Below are positions 5,328-7,866 of a DNA stretch of 7,866 nucleotides, in pieces (positions within the stretch are counted from its first letter, which is position 1; the number at the start of each line of letters is the position of its first letter). Origin of the DNA: Christensenella sp. UBA1431 (lineage in GTDB: Bacteria > Bacillota > Clostridia > Christensenellales > UBA1431). The stretch is from positions 5,764-13,629 of the forward strand of contig DCTV01000042.1 of NCBI GenBank assembly GCA_002329665.1, given 5' to 3'. Under the pieces are notes generated by a model. The model saw nothing but the letters and a program-made list of their open reading frames with translations. It was not told where the DNA came from and searched no databases. Made by a program: the position numbers and the translations under genes.

Positions 5328-5356
5328 TTGGCGCGGGCGCTATGGTAAAATATAGT
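5328..5356 (+). promoter_or_regulatory. Housekeeping sigma promoter of smc
   Basis: TTGGCG (5328-5333), a 17-base spacer and TATAGT (5351-5356) match the consensus at 4 of 6 and 5 of 6 positions. Transcription would start near 5363, about 28 bases before the smc start. An overlapping alternative is the extended -10 TGGTAAAAT (5343-5351), which has only a poor -35. Confidence 0.62.
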
Positions 5357-5390
5357 CGGTTATACAGCTAGAGAAAGCGAGTGTGAGGCC

Positions 5391-7866
5391 TTGTACCTGA
5401 AGCGCCTGGAGATCAACGGTTTCAAATCGTTTGCCCACCATACGGAGATGCTCTTTGAAAAGGGCGTGACCGCCATCGTCGGGCCCAACGGCTCGGGCAA
5501 GAGCAATATTTCGGACGCGGTGCGCTGGGTCCTCGGCGAGCAGAGCTCGCGGATGCTCCGAGGGAGCCGCCGGGAGGATGTCATCTTCAACGGCACCCAG
5601 AAGCGCAGGCCGATGCAATACTGCGAGGTATCCCTCACCTTCGAAAACCAGGATATGGCGCTCCCCATCGATTTTGCCGAGGTAAGCGTCACCAGGCGGC
5701 TCTACCGCTCCGGCGAGAGCGAATACCTGATAAACCGGGCGCCCTGCCGGCTAAAGGACATCGTAGACCTTTTCAGGGACACGGGCATCGGCAAGGACGG
5801 GTACTCGATAATCGGTCAGGGGCGCGTCGACGACATACTGTCCGCGCACCCGGAGAACAGGCGCCTGGCTTTCGAGGAAGCGGCGGGCATCGTGCGCCAC
5901 CGCGTGCGCAAGGAGGAAGCCAGGAAAAAACTGGCGGGCACGCTGCAGAACCTCCAGCGGCTCGACGATATCCTCGAGGAACTGGGCTCGCGCCTCGGGC
6001 CCCTCGAAGAACAGAGCAAGAAGGCGCGCGAGTACCTCCAGCTCAGCGACGAGCTGAAAAGGCTGGAACTCGCGCTGTTTGCGCGGCAGTACGAGCACAA
6101 CGAAAAAAGGCTCAAGGACGGAGAGGCGGACATGTCCGCCATCGACCAGCAGATACGCGGCGCCGAAGAACGTTCGGGGCAGCTGGAGGCCGAAGTGCGG
6201 CGCACCCGCGAAGATGTTTCGAGGGCGGAGGCCCAGGCGGCCCTTTTGCAGCAGCGGCGCATGGAACTCTCCGAGCGCGTCTCGCGCTGCGAAGGCGACG
6301 AGCGCGTGCTGACGGAACGGATGGAGAGCCTGAGGCGCGAGAGCGAGCGCATCGCAAAGGAGATCGAAGCCCAGACAGCGAAAGCGGAGGCGCTTAAAAA
6401 AGAGATCGCCCTGCGGCAGACCGACGCCGGCAAACGGACGGAGACCTTTGCCGCTATCGAGGCCGACAACGCAGCGAAGGAGGACGAGCTCAGGGCGCTG
6501 GACGGGAAGATCGCGTCGGAACGGGAGCGGATCGAGGGCATGCAGGCGGGCATGATGGACGCGCTCAACAGCCTGATGGACGTCCGCAGCAAGGCCGCGC
6601 GCCTCGGCCAGGCGAAGGCGGGCCTAGAGGCGCGCCTTTCGCAGCTTTTGGAAGAGCAAAAAGCCGCTCTCGGGGAACGCGAGGCGCTCGAGGCCGAACT
6701 CGGGGCGTCGCAGTCCTCGCTCGTGAAACTGGAGAAGGAACTGAGGACGAAACTGGAACAGGCCTCGTCCAGGGAGAAGGAAACGATAGGGCTGCGCAGC
6801 GATGCGGAAGAGGACGGGCAAAGGCTGCGGAGCCTTGAAAAGCGCATCCACGAAAAGGAAACCCGCAAAACCATGCTCGAGGACATGGCCCGCGATTACG
6901 AAGGATACTCGTACGGAGTGAAGATGATCCTCAGGCGCGCCGAGGAGGACGCGTGGCTAAAACGGGGCGTGTACGGGGTTCTCGGCGACCTTATTACGGT
7001 GCCCGCCGGGCTCGAAACGGCGCTGGAAGTCGCGCTGGGCTCCGCTGTGGGGAACGTCGTGACCGCCACGGACGACGACGCGAAGGAGCTGATCCGGTTC
7101 CTGCACCAAAACCGGTACGGCCGCGCGACGTTCTATCCGGTGTCGACCATGCGCGAACGGTCGCTGAACGAAAGGGAGCGCGCGCTCATGAAAAGCCCCG
7201 GGTGCCTGGGTGTGGCCGCAGATCTCGTCGGCTGCGACCAGCGCCTCATAAGCGTCGTCCGGTCCGTGCTCGGGCGCACGGCCGTGACCGAAACGCTGGA
7301 CCAGGCGGTGGCTCTCGCCAGAAGGGCGAAGCACGCTTTCAAGATCGTCACCCTCGCCGGCGACGTGCTGAGCCCCAGCGGTGCGATGACGGGCGGGAGC
7401 AGGAGGGAAAACGACACCGGCCCGTTCATGCGGAAGCGCGCCCTCAGCGAGCTGATAAAGGAAACGGACGCATTATACGCGAAGCGGCGGGAATGCGAAC
7501 ACACGCTGAACGCGAGGCAGGAGGCGCTAGAAGAAGCGCTAAAAGCGCTGGAGGCGCTGAAAAAAGAGGCGCAGGCGCTCGAAATCCGGCTCGCGCAGGC
7601 GAAGGAACGCCACGGGATCGTTAAGGATCAAAGGGACGCGAACGCGCGGCGCGTAGGGCAGCTCGAGGAAGAAAAGCAACGGCTCGACGAGAGCATGGCC
7701 GACGTGCTCGCGCAGATGGAAGGGAGCGGTGCACTGCAGGGAGACCTCGAAACCTCGCAGGTGTCGTCGAAGGAAGAAATCGCCGCGGCGAAGCAGGCCC
7801 TGCAGGCGCTCGCGCAGGAGCGCGAAACGCTGCAGGAAGAACTGACGAAATCGCGGATACGGCTGG
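5391..7866 (+). CDS. smc: Chromosome segregation protein SMC, N-terminal 825 residues (cut by window end)
   Basis: SMC is the ATPase of the bacterial SMC-ScpAB condensin, which organises and segregates the chromosome. The protein begins (M)YLKRLEINGFKSFA, the standard SMC start, with Walker A GPNGSGKS (31-38), followed by SDAVRWVLGEQS and the head motif GQGRVDDILS (142-151). Coiled-coil arm one runs from about 170 to 503. The hinge spans about 505-673, from YSYGVK to GAMTGGSRRE. Arm two runs to the window edge. The C-terminal signature motif, Walker B and rest of the head (the family is about 1,180 residues) are outside. The frame is open throughout. The start is TTG at 5391: the frame is closed by TAA at 5346 and no ATG, GTG or TTG lies between. 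The nearest purine site, GTGAGG (5383-5388), is only two bases away, an unusually short gap. In many Firmicutes rnc precedes smc; here yunB does. Confidence 0.97.
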   Translation, partial: MYLKRLEINGFKSFAHHTEMLFEKGVTAIVGPNGSGKSNISDAVRWVLGEQSSRMLRGSRREDVIFNGTQKRRPMQYCEVSLTFENQDMALPIDFAEVSVTRRLYRSGESEYLINRAPCRLKDIVDLFRDTGIGKDGYSIIGQGRVDDILSAHPENRRLAFEEAAGIVRHRVRKEEARKKLAGTLQNLQRLDDILEELGSRLGPLEEQSKKAREYLQLSDELKRLELALFARQYEHNEKRLKDGEADMSAIDQQIRGAEERSGQLEAEVRRTREDVSRAEAQAALLQQRRMELSERVSRCEGDERVLTERMESLRRESERIAKEIEAQTAKAEALKKEIALRQTDAGKRTETFAAIEADNAAKEDELRALDGKIASERERIEGMQAGMMDALNSLMDVRSKAARLGQAKAGLEARLSQLLEEQKAALGEREALEAELGASQSSLVKLEKELRTKLEQASSREKETIGLRSDAEEDGQRLRSLEKRIHEKETRKTMLEDMARDYEGYSYGVKMILRRAEEDAWLKRGVYGVLGDLITVPAGLETALEVALGSAVGNVVTATDDDAKELIRFLHQNRYGRATFYPVSTMRERSLNERERALMKSPGCLGVAADLVGCDQRLISVVRSVLGRTAVTETLDQAVALARRAKHAFKIVTLAGDVLSPSGAMTGGSRRENDTGPFMRKRALSELIKETDALYAKRRECEHTLNARQEALEEALKALEALKKEAQALEIRLAQAKERHGIVKDQRDANARRVGQLEEEKQRLDESMADVLAQMEGSGALQGDLETSQVSSKEEIAAAKQALQALAQERETLQEELTKSRIRL

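Noticed and set aside
5816..6886. Ser/Arg-rich minus-strand open frame of 356 codons over smc
   Set aside because: It is the antisense image of the Glu/Arg/Leu-rich SMC coiled coil, which reads without interruption on the plus strand.

Overview
The window is GC-rich DNA that looks like a spore-forming Firmicute, most likely a high-GC member of the Clostridia. The evidence is a YunB-type sporulation protein behind a sigma-E-like promoter, a Firmicute-type class A penicillin-binding protein with a Thr/Pro/Lys-rich tail, a bacterial SMC protein, and purine-rich Shine-Dalgarno sites. I cannot name the species.

Layout. Positions 1-21 are the 5' end of a tRNA-Ser read on the minus strand and cut by the window edge; its promoter lies at 33-61. 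Positions 62-409 hold no convincing gene, but do hold a candidate plus-strand promoter and two GC-rich hairpins, the second a terminator-like element immediately before a strong ribosome binding site. Positions 410-1516 are a two-gene lysis cassette: a signal-less, phage-type zinc amidase with a peptidoglycan-binding domain (267 aa), then a small holin-like membrane protein (87 aa). A hairpin terminator follows. Positions 1685-4447 on the minus strand encode a bifunctional PBP1A (920 aa) that converges on the cassette; a second hairpin near 1609-1633 probably ends its transcript. Positions 4448-4598 hold back-to-back divergent promoters: a housekeeping-type promoter for the PBP and a sigma-E-like promoter for yunB (4599-5270). 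smc starts with TTG at 5391, behind its own housekeeping-type promoter, and is open to the window end, which cuts it in the second coiled-coil arm.

How the genes relate. PBP1A builds peptidoglycan, the amidase can cut it, the holin-like protein could let the amidase reach it, YunB acts in the mother cell during sporulation, and SMC compacts and segregates the chromosome. Most of this is ordinary core genome. The accessory element is the holin/amidase pair: no integrase, capsid, tail or phage regulator is visible beside it, so it is either a phage remnant or a host-adopted lysis module. I see no CRISPR array, insertion sequence, toxin-antitoxin pair or defence system. The best candidate for something undescribed is the orphan lysis cassette with its structured leader; the sequence alone does not prove a new system.
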